Source: Streptomyces katrae (GTDB taxonomy: Bacteria; Actinomycetota; Actinomycetes; Streptomycetales; Streptomycetaceae). From it: a DNA stretch of 64,000 nt. Each line of letters opens with the position of its first letter. The stretch's first letter is position 1. Location: contig NZ_JNZY01000031.1 in NCBI RefSeq assembly GCF_000717655.1, positions 1 to 64,000 on the forward strand, in the 5' to 3' direction. Positions 1 through 10,077 of this stretch are shown here, piece after piece. A program made the position numbers and the translations under genes. The notes under the pieces were generated by a model. It ran no database searches, was not told the origin of the DNA, and saw only the letters and a list, made by a program, of their open reading frames with translations.

Positions 1-93
1 CCCGCCACATCAGCCAAACGGCCACCTCCCCCGCCCCAAAACCCGACATCCGGTACCTGGACACCCCTCCGGCACGCCCTGTAGCAACTCCCC

Positions 94-1473
94 ATGACGA
101 TCAACGGCGGCATCTCCTTCTGGTACGCGACGGACCAGCAGGCCCCCCAGCCACCTCGCGCCCCCCTCACCGGCCACGCCACGGCCGACGTCGTCATCGT
201 CGGCGGCGGCTACACCGGCCTGTGGACCGCGTACTACCTCAAGACCGCCGCCCCCGACCTCCGCGTCACCGTCCTCGAGCAGAAGTTCTGCGGCTACGGA
301 GCCTCCGGCCGCAACGGCGGCTGGCTCTACAACGGCATCGCCGGCCGCGACCGCTACGCCGAACTCCACGGCCACCAGGCCGCGCTCCGCCTCCAGCAAG
401 CCATGAACGACACCGTCACCGAAGTCATCGACGTGGCCGCCGAAGAATCCATCGACGCCGACATCCACCGCGGCGGCGTCCTCGAAGTCGCCCGCACCCC
501 CGCCCAGCTCAGCCGCCTCAAGGCCTTCCACGCCGCCGAACTCGCCTTCGGCGAGACCGACCGCGAGCTCTACGACGCCACCGACACCCGCGCGCGCATC
601 GACATCGCCGACGCCGTCGGCTCCAGCTGGACCCCGCACGGCGCCCGCATCCACCCCCTCAAGCTCGTCAAGGGCCTGGCCGCCGCCTGCGAACGCCTCG
701 GCGTGGTCATCCACGAATCCACGCCCGTCACCGAGATCGCCCCCCGACGGGCCATCACCCCGTACGGCACCGTCCGCGCCCCCTACGTCCTGCGCTGCAC
801 CGAGGGCTTCACCGCAGCCCTCAAGGGCCAGAAGCGCTCCTGGCTCCCGATGAACTCGTCGATGATCGCGACCGCCCCGCTGCCGCCCGAGGTCTGGTCC
901 CGCATCGGCTGGGCGGACGCCTGCACCCTCGGCGACATGGCCCACGCCTACATGTACGCCCAGCGCACCGCGGACGACCGCATCGCGATCGGCGGCCGCG
1001 GCGTCCCGTACCGCTTCGGCTCGCGCACGGACACCGACGGCACCACCCAGCAGTCGACGATCGGTTCCCTGACCGCGCTCCTGACGTCCTTCTTCCCGGT
1101 CCTCACGGGAGTGGAGATCACCCACGCCTGGTCGGGCGTCCTCGGCGTCCCCCGCGACTGGTGCGCCACGGTCACCCTGGACCGCACGACGGGCCTCGGC
1201 TGGGCCGGCGGCTACGTGGGTTCGGGCGTAGCCACGTCGAACCTCGCGGCCCGCACCCTGCGCGACCTGGTCCTGGGCGAACCCTCGGACCTGACCACCC
1301 TCCCCTGGGTCAACCACCGCGTCCGCCGCTGGGAGCCGGAACCCTTCCGCTGGCTCGGCGTCCAGGCCCTCTACGCGGCCTACCGCGAGGCGGACCGCCA
1401 CGAATCCGCGACCCACACCCCGACCACAACCCCCTTGGCCCGCCTGGCGAACCGCATCTCGGGCCGCCACTGA
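94..1473 (+). CDS. FAD-dependent oxidoreductase, DAO (amine/amino-acid oxidase-like) family
   Basis: This 459-residue protein oxidises an amine or amino-acid-like substrate with FAD; the substrate cannot be read from the sequence. A Rossmann FAD-binding motif GGGYTG lies at residues 37-42, after a short N-terminal extension, and the ribose-binding acidic residue at the end of the second strand is E62. The ASGRNGGW motif at about residues 70-77 is typical of DAO enzymes such as the PuuB and glycine oxidase relatives. No signal peptide or membrane segment is seen, so it should be cytosolic. The gene stands alone, with a strong palindromic terminator just after it. The start was chosen because the ATG precedes the conserved N-terminal FWYATD-like stretch closely. 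Confidence 0.85.
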   Translation: MTINGGISFWYATDQQAPQPPRAPLTGHATADVVIVGGGYTGLWTAYYLKTAAPDLRVTVLEQKFCGYGASGRNGGWLYNGIAGRDRYAELHGHQAALRLQQAMNDTVTEVIDVAAEESIDADIHRGGVLEVARTPAQLSRLKAFHAAELAFGETDRELYDATDTRARIDIADAVGSSWTPHGARIHPLKLVKGLAAACERLGVVIHESTPVTEIAPRRAITPYGTVRAPYVLRCTEGFTAALKGQKRSWLPMNSSMIATAPLPPEVWSRIGWADACTLGDMAHAYMYAQRTADDRIAIGGRGVPYRFGSRTDTDGTTQQSTIGSLTALLTSFFPVLTGVEITHAWSGVLGVPRDWCATVTLDRTTGLGWAGGYVGSGVATSNLAARTLRDLVLGEPSDLTTLPWVNHRVRRWEPEPFRWLGVQALYAAYREADRHESATHTPTTTPLARLANRISGRH

Positions 1474-1478
1474 CGACA

Positions 1479-1518
1479 AAGCGGAAGGCTCCGGGTGATC
1501 ACCCGGAGCCTTCCGCTT
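1479..1518. terminator. Perfect 40-nt palindrome, bidirectional terminator
   Basis: The 20-base arm starting AAGCGGAAGG is followed at once by its exact complement, centred on GATC. It sits six bases after the oxidoreductase stop and faces the 3' end of the minus-strand Thr tRNA, so it can end transcripts from both sides. It lacks a T run, as is usual in Streptomyces. Confidence 0.85.
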
Positions 1519-1561
1519 CTGTACGAATTCCCAAGATCATCAAGCCTCTGACCAGGGACGG

Positions 1562-1635
1562 AGCCGCCTGTCGGAATCGAACCGACGACCTCAAGATTAC
1601 AAGTCAAGCGCTCTAGCCAACTGAGCTAAGGCGGC
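1562..1635 (-). tRNA. tRNA-Thr(TGT)
   Basis: The 74-nt cloverleaf reads on the minus strand. The acceptor stem GCCGCCT pairs with AGGCGGC. The D stem is GCTC/GAGC and the T stem GTCGG/CCGAC around TTCGATT. The anticodon loop is CTTGTAA, giving anticodon TGT (complement at 1599-1601), which reads Thr ACA and probably other ACN codons. CCA is not encoded. The anticodon stem CTTGA/TCTTG has two adjacent U-U mismatches at pairs 28-42 and 29-41, which is odd for a working tRNA. Confidence 0.92.
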
Positions 1636-1779
1636 ACACGTGACACTGCGCAGCGCACAGAATCGCCTTCACTTTACACAGCGACCAGACCTCACCGCGA
1701 AGAACTTTCCGCTATCGGGCCGTCAGGCCGGGGAGGAGCAGCGGCCGAAGCCACAGGTCAAAAGCGAGGTGCTCTGCCC

Positions 1780-2466
1780 TCACGTCGTCCCGCCCACGGG
1801 GTACCCGGTGCGGGCCAGCTCCGTGACCGCACGGGCGGGCCCCAGGTTCGGGTTGAGGGCCTTCAGCGTGTCCTCCGTCAGGGGGCGCAGGTCCCAGACG
1901 TGCCGGATCGCCGCCGGGTCGAGGGTGGTCCCGTAGTAGTCCTCGGCGAAGGAGCGGTAGGCCTCCGCGGTGCCGGCCGCCAGGACGTGGAAGAGGTGGC
2001 CCGTGCCGTCGTCCGTGTCCGCGGGGATCTCCACCGGTCCCGCCCGCCAGGCGGTGTCGGAGGTCTCCCGCCAGAACACCACGGTGGCCACATATACGTC
2101 GTCGTCACAGAAGGCCGGCTCCCTGAGCAGCGGCCGGAACGCCTCCGGCAGGGTGTCCACGAGCCCGGGCCACAGGGCCATGTCCTCGTTCGTGTAGGGG
2201 CTCATCCAGGACTCGTGGTCGAAGCCGCGGCCGAAGACTCCGTCGGACGTGAAGAGGATCGCGTACTCGTCACCCGCGCCGTTGTTCATCAGCGCGGCCT
2301 CGACGCCCGGACCCCACCCGGGGTCGTAGTCGAAGAAGCGCCCGCCCCGGCCGTCCATGAGAACGTCCAGGGCCGCCAGCGCCCGGCAGCGATCGCGCAG
2401 GACCGGAACGTCGGGGAGGACGCGGATCAGTTCGTGGACGTCGCGAGGACGGTGCGTGCCGGTCAT
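1780..2466 (-). CDS. Conserved hypothetical protein
   Basis: I do not recognise a family with certainty. The roughly 228-residue product is acidic and soluble-looking, with no signal peptide or membrane helix. Features include an FFDYDPGWGPGVEAALMNNG stretch near the N-terminus and a WPGLVDTLPEAFRPLLREPAF segment in the middle; the former resembles small uncharacterised actinobacterial proteins with a substrate-pocket-like Gly/Asp-rich motif. The open frame extends upstream to a GTG at 2517, but that extension has many A or T third positions, so I prefer the ATG at 2466, preceded by GGA eight bases away. The gene is divergent from msiK. Confidence 0.6.
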   Translation of the reverse strand: MTGTHRPRDVHELIRVLPDVPVLRDRCRALAALDVLMDGRGGRFFDYDPGWGPGVEAALMNNGAGDEYAILFTSDGVFGRGFDHESWMSPYTNEDMALWPGLVDTLPEAFRPLLREPAFCDDDVYVATVVFWRETSDTAWRAGPVEIPADTDDGTGHLFHVLAAGTAEAYRSFAEDYYGTTLDPAAIRHVWDLRPLTEDTLKALNPNLGPARAVTELARTGYPVGGTT

Positions 2467-2530
2467 GCCCGTCATCCAAGCAGCGGGTCCGACAGATCGC
2501 ACAGAGTTCGAAGTCACGGCCTCGGGGGTG

Positions 2531-2559
2531 CTGACAGGAGGAGGGGCGCCCGGTAGCGT
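2531..2559 (+). promoter_or_regulatory. Predicted housekeeping-type promoter of msiK
   Basis: A -35 hexamer CTGACA at 2531-2536 is followed after 17 bases by a -10 hexamer TAGCGT at 2554-2559. This is close to the Streptomyces sigma-HrdB consensus TTGACa-N17/18-TAGRRT. Transcription would start near 2566 and read through the DasR-like operator into msiK. Confidence 0.7.
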
Positions 2560-2576
2560 CGGGCGGAGTCCTTGTT

Positions 2577-2592
2577 ACTGGACTAGACCTTC
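2577..2592 (+). promoter_or_regulatory. DasR-responsive element (dre)-like operator
   Basis: The 16-mer ACTGGACTAGACCTTC matches the known dre core ACTGGTCTAGACCANT at most positions and is a near palindrome. It lies about ten bases after the predicted start point, a repressor roadblock position, and 49 bases before the msiK ATG. DasR is the GntR-family repressor released by glucosamine phosphates, so this links msiK to amino-sugar supply. Confidence 0.75.
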
Positions 2593-2640
2593 CACTCGGA
2601 TCGTCCGGCACGTTCCTGCCGGTAGAAGGGATTCATCACC

Positions 2641-3729
<1,089 letters not shown>

Positions 3730-3749
3730 CAGCCCGGACAGGCAGGACG

Positions 3750-3780
3750 ACAGGGGCGCTTCCTCCCGGGGCGCCCCTGT
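3750..3780 (+). terminator. Hairpin terminator after msiK
   Basis: The arms ACAGGGGCGC (3750-3759) and GCGCCCCTGT (3771-3780) form ten perfect pairs around an 11-base loop, 20 bases after the msiK stop. Confidence 0.75.
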
Positions 3781-3910
3781 TCGCCATCCAGGGCAGACCG
3801 GCCCATTCGGGCCCACTCGTCAACCCTTAATTCGAAAAGCCACGTCGAACCATCCCCCGACCGGGTGACTGAATGTCGCCAAATCTTCACCGAGCGCTAA
3901 TCTCGCCCTC

Positions 3911-4324
3911 GTGACCCACACTGCCCGCCGTATCGGCCGTTCCCTCGCCCTGGTCCTGCCCGTCGTCCTGGTCCTGTCCGGGACCCTCGCGGTCACCATG
4001 GTCCCCTGGGCGGACAACACCCCTTCCCAGATCCTGACCGCCTCCGCCGAGGACGTGTCCGTCCCCGCGAAGCCCCGCGCCGCGCAGGACGTGCTGCGCG
4101 AAAAGCTGCTGAGCGAACTGCGGCAGGGCGAGACGCCGGGTGACGTACTGACGCACCTCCAGCGGGAGGTGGACCGGCGGCCGTCGCTGGCCGAGCACTG
4201 CGTGGGGATCGCGCGGGCGCTGGGGCGGGCTGCGGTGGATGCGTACGGTCCGACGAAGGCGCAGTCCTTCGCGCGGCCCGTGTGCGACACCTCGTACGCG
4301 ACGGGTGTCGCCTCCATGGGCTGA
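3911..4324 (+). CDS. Small membrane-anchored or secreted hypothetical protein
   Basis: The 137-residue protein has a basic N-terminus (RRIGR) and a hydrophobic segment at about residues 11-31, a signal anchor or signal peptide. A soluble helical domain of about 100 residues follows, ending with a conserved-looking pair of Cys (ARPVCDT and, earlier, EHCVGIAR) that could form a disulfide outside the cell. I do not recognise a named domain. The GTG start is supported by a -10-like TAATCT at 3898-3903, seven bases upstream, which suggests a leaderless mRNA. It is followed by the nucleotidyltransferase gene, 47 bases downstream. Confidence 0.7.
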   Translation: MTHTARRIGRSLALVLPVVLVLSGTLAVTMVPWADNTPSQILTASAEDVSVPAKPRAAQDVLREKLLSELRQGETPGDVLTHLQREVDRRPSLAEHCVGIARALGRAAVDAYGPTKAQSFARPVCDTSYATGVASMG

Positions 4325-4371
4325 CGGGCGTCGCCGTACTCTCCCGGGCCGGGGCCCCTACCCTGACGGCC

Positions 4372-5151
4372 ATGACCGACCTGCCTCCCGTGTCCCGCTC
4401 CTCCGTTTCCGCGGCCGCGTTCCCGGCCTCCCTCGCTCAGGCGCCTGCTCAGGCGGTCGTGTTGGCGGGTGGCCAGGGTTCGCGGCTGCGTCCGTATACG
4501 GACGACCGGCCGAAGCCGATGGTGGAGATCCCGGGGACCGGGGTGCCGATCATCGGGCACCAGCTGGCGTGGCTGGCGGCGGAGGGGGTGACGGACGCCG
4601 TGGTGTCGTGCGGGCATCTCGCGGAGGTGCTGCAGGACTGGCTGGCCAAGGCCGACCTGCCGCTCAGGGTGACGACGGTGGTGGAGGAGGAGCCGCTGGG
4701 GCGGGGCGGCGGGCTGAAGTACGCGGCCCGGCACCTGCCGCATCCGGACCGGGCCTGGTACGCGACGAACGGGGACATCTGGACGCGGTTCTCGCTGCGC
4801 GAGATGGCGGCGTTCCATGCGGAGCGGGGGGCGACGGCGACGCTGGCGCTGGCGCGGCCGCGGATTCCGTGGGGGGTGGTGGAGACCAACGAGTTCGGGC
4901 AGGTCCTGGACTTCATCGAGTCGCCGCCGTCGCCGTATCTGATCAATGCGGGCGTGTACGTCTTCGGTCCCGAATTCGCGGCGCTGCTGCCGGACTTGGG
5001 TGATCACGAGCGTACGACGTTCCCGCGGCTGGCCCGCGAGCGGCGGCTGGCGGGCTTTCCGCTGCCCCAGGGGGCCTACTGGCGGGCGATCGACACGGCG
5101 AAGGACCTGACCGAGGCGGCACGGGAGTTGGCCGCGCAGAGCGGCTCCTGA
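4372..5151 (+). CDS. NDP-sugar nucleotidyltransferase
   Basis: This enzyme likely couples a sugar 1-phosphate with an NTP. After about 25 variable residues comes VVLAGGQGSRLRPYTDDRPKPM, the nucleotide-binding Gly-rich loop and catalytic Arg/Lys of the GlmU/RmlA/ManC superfamily. The single nucleotidyltransferase domain spans about 259 residues, without the beta-helix acyltransferase domain of GlmU. The NGDIW segment carries the metal-binding Asp. Which sugar and NTP it uses cannot be told. The open frame extends back to 4282, but the ATG at 4372 sits seven bases after TACCCT (4359-4364), a leaderless pattern, and the extension would overlap the upstream gene. Confidence 0.85.
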   Translation: MTDLPPVSRSSVSAAAFPASLAQAPAQAVVLAGGQGSRLRPYTDDRPKPMVEIPGTGVPIIGHQLAWLAAEGVTDAVVSCGHLAEVLQDWLAKADLPLRVTTVVEEEPLGRGGGLKYAARHLPHPDRAWYATNGDIWTRFSLREMAAFHAERGATATLALARPRIPWGVVETNEFGQVLDFIESPPSPYLINAGVYVFGPEFAALLPDLGDHERTTFPRLARERRLAGFPLPQGAYWRAIDTAKDLTEAARELAAQSGS

Positions 5152-5169
5152 GGCCCTGCCCGTACGTAC

Positions 5170-5212
5170 GAAGCCGGGGCCGGCGCGCTGTGTGCGCGCC
5201 GGCCCCGGCTTC
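5170..5212. terminator. 19-bp perfect hairpin between convergent genes
   Basis: Arms at 5170-5188 and 5194-5212 are exact complements around a five-base loop. The hairpin lies between the nucleotidyltransferase stop and the DoxX stop and can serve both directions. Confidence 0.88.
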
Positions 5213-5231
5213 GTTTCGTCCCGTCCCGCCG

Positions 5232-6830
5232 TCAGCCGAGGAGGCCGCCGACCAGGCCGGGCTTCTTGGACGGCGCGTCGCCGCCGCTGCCGCTGCCCGA
5301 GCTGGAGGACGGCGGCTTCGGGGTGGACTGCTTGGGCGTGCTGCCCGAGGTCTGGCCGCTGCCGGAGCCGCGGGTCGCGGTGGGCGACTGCGAGCCGGTG
5401 CCGGCGGTCTCCTTGGTGGTGGAACCGCTGCCCGCCCGCCCCGACTTGGCCGCGGGCGCCGAGGCGCTGGCGGTGGGTTCGGCCGGCTTGGAGGGCTGCT
5501 GGGAGGCGGGCTGGCGCTGCTGTTGCTGCTGCTTGGCGGGGGCCTGCGGGAGCGGGGAGCCGGGCAGGTAGTTGCTGGGGGCCTGGCCGGGTCCGGGGAC
5601 GGTGACCACGGTGGTGGAGCGGACGGCGCCGCCGAGGAGCGAGCCGACGAGGAGGGTGAGTCCGCAGACGACGGTGGCCATGATGGTTCCGCGGCGCAGG
5701 ACGCGCCGGCGCAGCCGCCAGATCTCGGAGCGGGGTCCGAGGGTGCGCCAGGCTTCCCCGGCGAGACGGCCGTCGAGGGAGTAGACGGGGGCGCCGGCGA
5801 TGATCAGCGGGCTCCAGGCGGCGAGGTAGATGATGTCGGGGGCGTCGTAGGCGGGGACGGTCTTCCAGCTCACCGTCATGAGGAGCGCGGCGGACAGCAG
5901 GGCGCCGACGCAGGCGGCGAACCGCTGCCACAGGCCGAGGACCGTCAGGACGCCGACGACGACCTGGAGGAAGGCGACGCTGAGGCCGGCTCCGACGGGG
6001 TGGGCGAGGGCGAAGTCGCGCAGGGGTTCGGCGAGTGCCCAGGGGTGGAGGGTGCGGAGCCAGGTGACCATGGAACCGCGTTCGCCGCCGTCGAAGTAGA
6101 CGGGGTCGCACAGCTTGCCCATGCCGGCGTAGATGCAGATGAAGCCGAGGAAGACGCGCAGCGGGAGGAGGACGACGCCGAGGTTCATGCGGCGGCCGGG
6201 GTAGTACGAGGCCTGCCCGCGGGTGTCGGAGGAGGCCCGGCGGGAGTCGGTGCCGGGTCCGGCGTCGTGGCCGCCTTGGCCGCCTTGGCCGCCGTGGCTG
6301 CCTTGGCCGCCTTGGCCGCCGTAGGGGCCGCCGCCCGCGTACCGGGCGTCGTACGGGAGGTCGCGCACGGGGGTCAGCCGGCGGGTATCGTCCGGGTCTC
6401 CGTAGGTGCGCTGGCCGATGACGGTCGGCGTGGCGAGGGTGTCCTCGGCGAGGTCGTGGGCGAGGTCGATCCGGGGGATGGTCTGGGTGATGCCCCCGTC
6501 GTATTCGTCGTGGCCGCCGTGTCCGCGCCCGTGTTCGCGTACGGCCTGGATGAGTCCGCCCATGGCGGCGGTGTCGCCGGGGGCGGACCTGCCGCTCCAG
6601 ACGACGGGGGCCCGGCGGCGGCCGGCACCGGCGGCGGCGACCACGGCGCCGCCGAGGACGGGCACGCGGCCGGGGGCGTTCGCGGGCTTGGAACGCGCGC
6701 TCGGGCTCGGTGCGAGCCGCACGCGGAAGCTGGCGTGGTTGACGATGACCTGTGCGGGATCGCACGGCACCTTGACCATGCTCAGCGCGGGCTGGTCGTC
6801 GAACCCTGACGTTCTGGTGTCCACACTCAT
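5232..6830 (-). CDS. DoxX-family membrane protein with disordered tail
   Basis: The 532-residue protein has three parts. The first 240 residues are low-complexity and cytosolic, with a GGQGGQ-rich repeat (about residues 165-190). A four-helix DoxX-type membrane domain spans roughly residues 205-370; the segment FLGFICIYAGMGKL and the Pro-rich loops are typical. A further hydrophobic helix near residues 400-420 is followed by a Gln/Pro/Ser/Gly-rich tail, probably outside the cell. DoxX proteins have been linked to redox or thiol homeostasis at the membrane, but the role here is unknown. It is read from the ATG at 6830; the GTG two codons later is also possible. Confidence 0.75.
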   Translation of the reverse strand: MSVDTRTSGFDDQPALSMVKVPCDPAQVIVNHASFRVRLAPSPSARSKPANAPGRVPVLGGAVVAAAGAGRRRAPVVWSGRSAPGDTAAMGGLIQAVREHGRGHGGHDEYDGGITQTIPRIDLAHDLAEDTLATPTVIGQRTYGDPDDTRRLTPVRDLPYDARYAGGGPYGGQGGQGSHGGQGGQGGHDAGPGTDSRRASSDTRGQASYYPGRRMNLGVVLLPLRVFLGFICIYAGMGKLCDPVYFDGGERGSMVTWLRTLHPWALAEPLRDFALAHPVGAGLSVAFLQVVVGVLTVLGLWQRFAACVGALLSAALLMTVSWKTVPAYDAPDIIYLAAWSPLIIAGAPVYSLDGRLAGEAWRTLGPRSEIWRLRRRVLRRGTIMATVVCGLTLLVGSLLGGAVRSTTVVTVPGPGQAPSNYLPGSPLPQAPAKQQQQQRQPASQQPSKPAEPTASASAPAAKSGRAGSGSTTKETAGTGSQSPTATRGSGSGQTSGSTPKQSTPKPPSSSSGSGSGGDAPSKKPGLVGGLLG

Positions 6831-6843
6831 CTAACCGAGTGAT

Positions 6844-6860
6844 CAGTGTTTAGGACACTG
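6844..6860. promoter_or_regulatory. Inverted repeat upstream of doxX-like gene
   Basis: CAGTGT-TTAGG-ACACTG is a perfect six-base inverted repeat with a five-base spacer, 14 bases before the start codon of the DoxX-like gene. The position suits a repressor operator; no adjacent regulator gene identifies its partner. Confidence 0.4.
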
Positions 6861-6900
6861 CCTTGACAGGAGGGATGTGTCCGAGACCCGTCAAGATCAA

Positions 6901-6929
6901 GCCACCCCGCCCGAAAGGGGCGGGGTGGC
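6901..6929 (-). terminator. Hairpin terminator of the rlmB transcript
   Basis: GCCACCCCGCCC (6901-6912) pairs perfectly with GGGCGGGGTGGC (6918-6929) around GAAAG, 60 bases beyond the rlmB stop on the minus strand. Confidence 0.75.
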
Positions 6930-6988
6930 ACGCTCACGGGTCAGTTCCTATGAGCCAAGTGGATCAAGGCGGCGGGGCCGCCCGGGGA

Positions 6989-7960
6989 TCAGACGCGGCC
7001 GCGGGTGGCCCGGCGGCGGGCCGCCTCGTAGAGCACGACGCCCGCGGCGACACCGGCGTTCAGCGACTCGGCGCCACCCGGCATCGGGATGCGGACCAGG
7101 TAGTCGCAGTTCTCCCCGACGAGGCGGCCGAGGCCCTTGCCCTCGGAGCCGACGACGATGACGACGGGACCGCCGAGCGCCTCCAGGTCCTGCACCTCGT
7201 GCGTGCCCTCGGCGGCGAGGCCGACGATGGCGATGCCGGCCTTCTTGAAGTCCTGGAGGGCGCGGGTCAGGTTGGTGACGCGGGAGACCGGGGTGCGGGC
7301 GGCCGTGCCGGCCGAGCTCTTCCAGGCACCGGCGGTCATACCGGCCGCGCGGCGCTCGGGGATGACCACGCCGTGGCCGCCGAAGGCGGAGACGGAGCGG
7401 ACGATCGCGCCGAGGTTGCGGGGGTCGGTGACCCCGTCGAGGGCGACGATCAGCGGGTCGTCGCCCTCGTCGTACGCGGCGGAGGTGAGGTCCTCCGGGT
7501 GCGCGTACTCGTAGGGCGGGACCTGGAGGACCAGGCCCTGGTGGTTGAGCCCGTTGGTCATGCGGTCGAGCTCGGGGCGCGGGGCTTCCATCAGGTTGAT
7601 GTTGCCGCGCTCGCCGGCGAGCTGGAGGGCCTCGCGGACGCGCTCGTCGTTGTCGATGAACTGCTGGACGTAGAGGGTGGTGGCGGGGACGCCGTCGCGC
7701 AGCGCCTCGAAGACCGGGTTGCGGCCGACGACCATCTCGCTGGTGCCCTTGGGGCCGCCGCGGCGCGGGGCCGGGCGGCGCTTGGCAGCCTGGCGGGCCA
7801 TGGCATTGGAGATGCGGTTCGCCTTGTGCTTCTTGCGGTCCTCGGCCTTGGGCGTGGGGCCCTTGCCTTCCAGGCCCTTGCGCCGCTGGCCACCGCTGCC
7901 GACCGTGGCGCCCTTCTTGTTGGACGTGCGGCGGTTCCTGCGCTGGCTGTTCCCGGCCAT
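6989..7960 (-). CDS. rlmB: 23S rRNA (guanosine-2'-O)-methyltransferase RlmB
   Basis: RlmB methylates the ribose of G2251 in 23S rRNA. The 323-residue protein starts with about 75 basic, disordered residues, an actinobacterial extension. A substrate-binding domain ([11 protein letters not shown]) and the SPOUT/TrmH catalytic domain follow. The knot motifs are visible: [16 protein letters not shown] (motif 1), [15 protein letters not shown] (motif 2) and [18 protein letters not shown] (motif 3). The ATG is preceded by GAGG at a good distance. It is the last gene of the carD/ispD/ispF/cysS/rlmB minus-strand cluster, an order also known from mycobacteria. Confidence 0.95.
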   Translation of the reverse strand: MAGNSQRRNRRTSNKKGATVGSGGQRRKGLEGKGPTPKAEDRKKHKANRISNAMARQAAKRRPAPRRGGPKGTSEMVVGRNPVFEALRDGVPATTLYVQQFIDNDERVREALQLAGERGNINLMEAPRPELDRMTNGLNHQGLVLQVPPYEYAHPEDLTSAAYDEGDDPLIVALDGVTDPRNLGAIVRSVSAFGGHGVVIPERRAAGMTAGAWKSSAGTAARTPVSRVTNLTRALQDFKKAGIAIVGLAAEGTHEVQDLEALGGPVVIVVGSEGKGLGRLVGENCDYLVRIPMPGGAESLNAGVAAGVVLYEAARRRATRGRV

Positions 7961-8061
7961 GACCTCTACCTGTTTTCGTTGGTGCTGCGATATGTACGTA
8001 TGAAGAGTGTGCCGCCCGGAGCGCCGGGCGGCACAACATGGCTGGTCCGGGCGGGCCCGGA

Positions 8062-9462
8062 TCAGCGGGGGCCGAGGGTCCAGCGGGGGCCGCTGGGGCT
8101 GTCCTCGATGATCAGACCGGACTGGTTCAGCTGATCGCGGATGGCGTCGGCCGTGGCCCAGTCCTTGCGGGCCCGGGCGGACTCGCGCTGCTCCAGGACC
8201 AGGCGTACGAGCGTGTCGACCGCGCCGTGCAGTTCCTCGCCCCGGTCGCCCTCGCCCGCCCACTGGGGGTCGAGCGGGTCCAGTCCGAGCACGCCGAGCA
8301 TCGCGCGCACTTCGGCGAGGCGGGCGACCGCCGCGTCCTTGTCGTCGGCGGCGAGGGCGCTGTTGCCCTGGCGGACCGTGGTGTGGACGATGGCGAGCGC
8401 CTGCGGGACGCCCAGGTCGTCGTCCATGGCCTCGGCGAAGGCGGGCGGGACCTCGGGGGCGGGGTCGACGGTCTTGCCGGCCTTCTCGATGACGCGCTGG
8501 CAGAAGCCCTCGATGCGCGCGAACGCGGACTCGGCCTCGCGCAGCGCCTCTTCGCTGTACTCGATCATCGAGCGGTAGTGCGGGGTGCCGAGGTAGTAGC
8601 GCAGGACGATGGGGCGCCAGTTCTTGACCATCTCGGAGACGAGCACCGAGTTGCCGAGGGACTTGGACATCTTCTCGCCGGCCATGGTGACCCAGGCGTT
8701 GTGGACCCAGTACCTCGCGAACTCGTCGCCGAAGGCCTTCGCCTGGGCGATCTCGTTCTCGTGGTGCGGGAAGATCAGGTCCAGGCCGCCGCCGTGGATG
8801 TCGAAGGCCTCGCCGAGGTACTTGTGCGCCATGGCGGAGCACTCGAGGTGCCAGCCGGGGCGGCCGCGGCCCCAGGGGGTCTCCCAGTCGGGCTCGCCGG
8901 GCTTGCTGGCCTTCCACATGGCGAAGTCGCGGGGGTCCCGCTTGCCGGTGATGCCTTCCTCGGCGGGCTGCTGGAGGTTGTCGAGCTCCTGGTTGGACAG
9001 GGCCAGGTACCCGGGGTACGAGCGGACGTCGAAGTAGACGCTGCCGTCGGCCTCGTACGCGTGGCCGCGCTCGATGAGGCCGCGCATCATCTCGATCATC
9101 TCGGTGACGTGGCCGGTGGCCCGGGGCTCGTAGGTGGGCGGGAGGCAGCCGAGGGCGTTGTAGCCGTCGTTGAAGGCCCGCTCGTTCTCGTAGCCGATGG
9201 ACCACCAGGGGCGGTTCTGCTGGCCGCCCTTCGCGATGATCTTGTCGTCGATGTCCGTGACGTTGCGGATGAAGGTGACGTCGTAGCCCCGGTACGTGAA
9301 CCAGCGGCGCATCATGTCGAAGTTGAGGCCCGACCGGATGTGCCCGATGTGCGGGGCCGCCTGGACGGTGGCGCCGCAGAGGTAGATCGAGACGCAGCCC
9401 GGGACGAGCGGGGTGAAGTCGCGGATCTGCCGGGCGCTGGTGTCGTACAGGCGAATAGTCAC
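8062..9462 (-). CDS. cysS: Cysteinyl-tRNA synthetase
   Basis: CysS charges tRNA-Cys with cysteine in the cytosol. The 466-residue length is normal. Class I signatures are present: Zn-binding Cys29 in YLCGATV, HIGH at residues 38-41, a Zn ligand motif around [15 protein letters not shown] and the KMSKS loop in EKMSKSLGN. The C-terminal helical and anticodon-binding region follows. The GTG start is seven bases after TACCCT (complement 9470-9475), so the mRNA may be leaderless and have its own promoter. MshC, the mycothiol ligase paralogue, is excluded by the length and the full C-terminal domain. Confidence 0.95.
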   Translation of the reverse strand: MTIRLYDTSARQIRDFTPLVPGCVSIYLCGATVQAAPHIGHIRSGLNFDMMRRWFTYRGYDVTFIRNVTDIDDKIIAKGGQQNRPWWSIGYENERAFNDGYNALGCLPPTYEPRATGHVTEMIEMMRGLIERGHAYEADGSVYFDVRSYPGYLALSNQELDNLQQPAEEGITGKRDPRDFAMWKASKPGEPDWETPWGRGRPGWHLECSAMAHKYLGEAFDIHGGGLDLIFPHHENEIAQAKAFGDEFARYWVHNAWVTMAGEKMSKSLGNSVLVSEMVKNWRPIVLRYYLGTPHYRSMIEYSEEALREAESAFARIEGFCQRVIEKAGKTVDPAPEVPPAFAEAMDDDLGVPQALAIVHTTVRQGNSALAADDKDAAVARLAEVRAMLGVLGLDPLDPQWAGEGDRGEELHGAVDTLVRLVLEQRESARARKDWATADAIRDQLNQSGLIIEDSPSGPRWTLGPR

Positions 9463-9564
9463 GGCATCCAGGGTAGTGGGCCTGCGGCAGTGCCCCGCGA
9501 CCCTTTGAGGGCGCGGGGGCGCTTTGTTGCCGAAGAGGTGTCGTCGGGGACCCGCCGGGACGGG

Positions 9565-10077
9565 CTACGCAGGGTTCGTCCGGTACACCAGTGCGGTGGC
9601 GATGGCGGCGAGCCCCTCGGCCCGGCCGGTGAGGCCGAGGCCGTCGGTGGTGGTGCCGGAGACGGAGACGGGGGCACCGGCGGCCGCGACGAGCGCCTTC
9701 TGCGCTTCTTCGCGCCGTTTGCCGATCTTCGGGCGTACGCCGATCACCTGGATGGCGATGTTGCCGATCTCGAAGCCCTCGGCACGGACGATGCGGGCGG
9801 CTTCCGCCAGGAGGGTGACGCCGGCGGCGCCGGACCACTCGGGCCGGGAGGTGCCGAAGTGCGCGCCCAGGTCGCCGACTCCGGCGGCGGAGAAGAGTGC
9901 GTCGCAGGCGGCGTGGGCGGCGACGTCGCCGTCGGAGTGCCCGGCGAGGCCGTCCTCGCCCTCCCAGAACAGCCCGGCGCACCACAGCTCGCGCCCGGCC
10001 TCGAAGGCGTGCACGTCGGTACCGATGCCGACCTGGGGGATCAGCGGGGCGGCGGAACCTGCGGAGCTAGTACGCAT
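9565..10077 (-). CDS. ispF: 2-C-methyl-D-erythritol 2,4-cyclodiphosphate synthase
   Basis: IspF closes CDP-methylerythritol phosphate into the cyclodiphosphate in the MEP isoprenoid pathway. The 170-residue protein shows the metal motif GTDVHAF with Asp and His (residues 19-25), [15 protein letters not shown] with the third ligand, and the C-terminal [17 protein letters not shown] motif. AGGAGG lies seven bases before the ATG, inside the end of ispD. The genes overlap by 11 bases, so translation is probably coupled. Confidence 0.96.
   Translation of the reverse strand: MRTSSAGSAAPLIPQVGIGTDVHAFEAGRELWCAGLFWEGEDGLAGHSDGDVAAHAACDALFSAAGVGDLGAHFGTSRPEWSGAAGVTLLAEAARIVRAEGFEIGNIAIQVIGVRPKIGKRREEAQKALVAAAGAPVSVSGTTTDGLGLTGRAEGLAAIATALVYRTNPA

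Noticed and set aside
10..1616. Long open frames opposite and inside the oxidoreductase gene
   Set aside because: They are Arg/Pro- or Gly/Val-rich shadow frames that arise from high GC third positions; they lack ribosome sites and any domain motif, and the sense-strand gene has clear FAD motifs.
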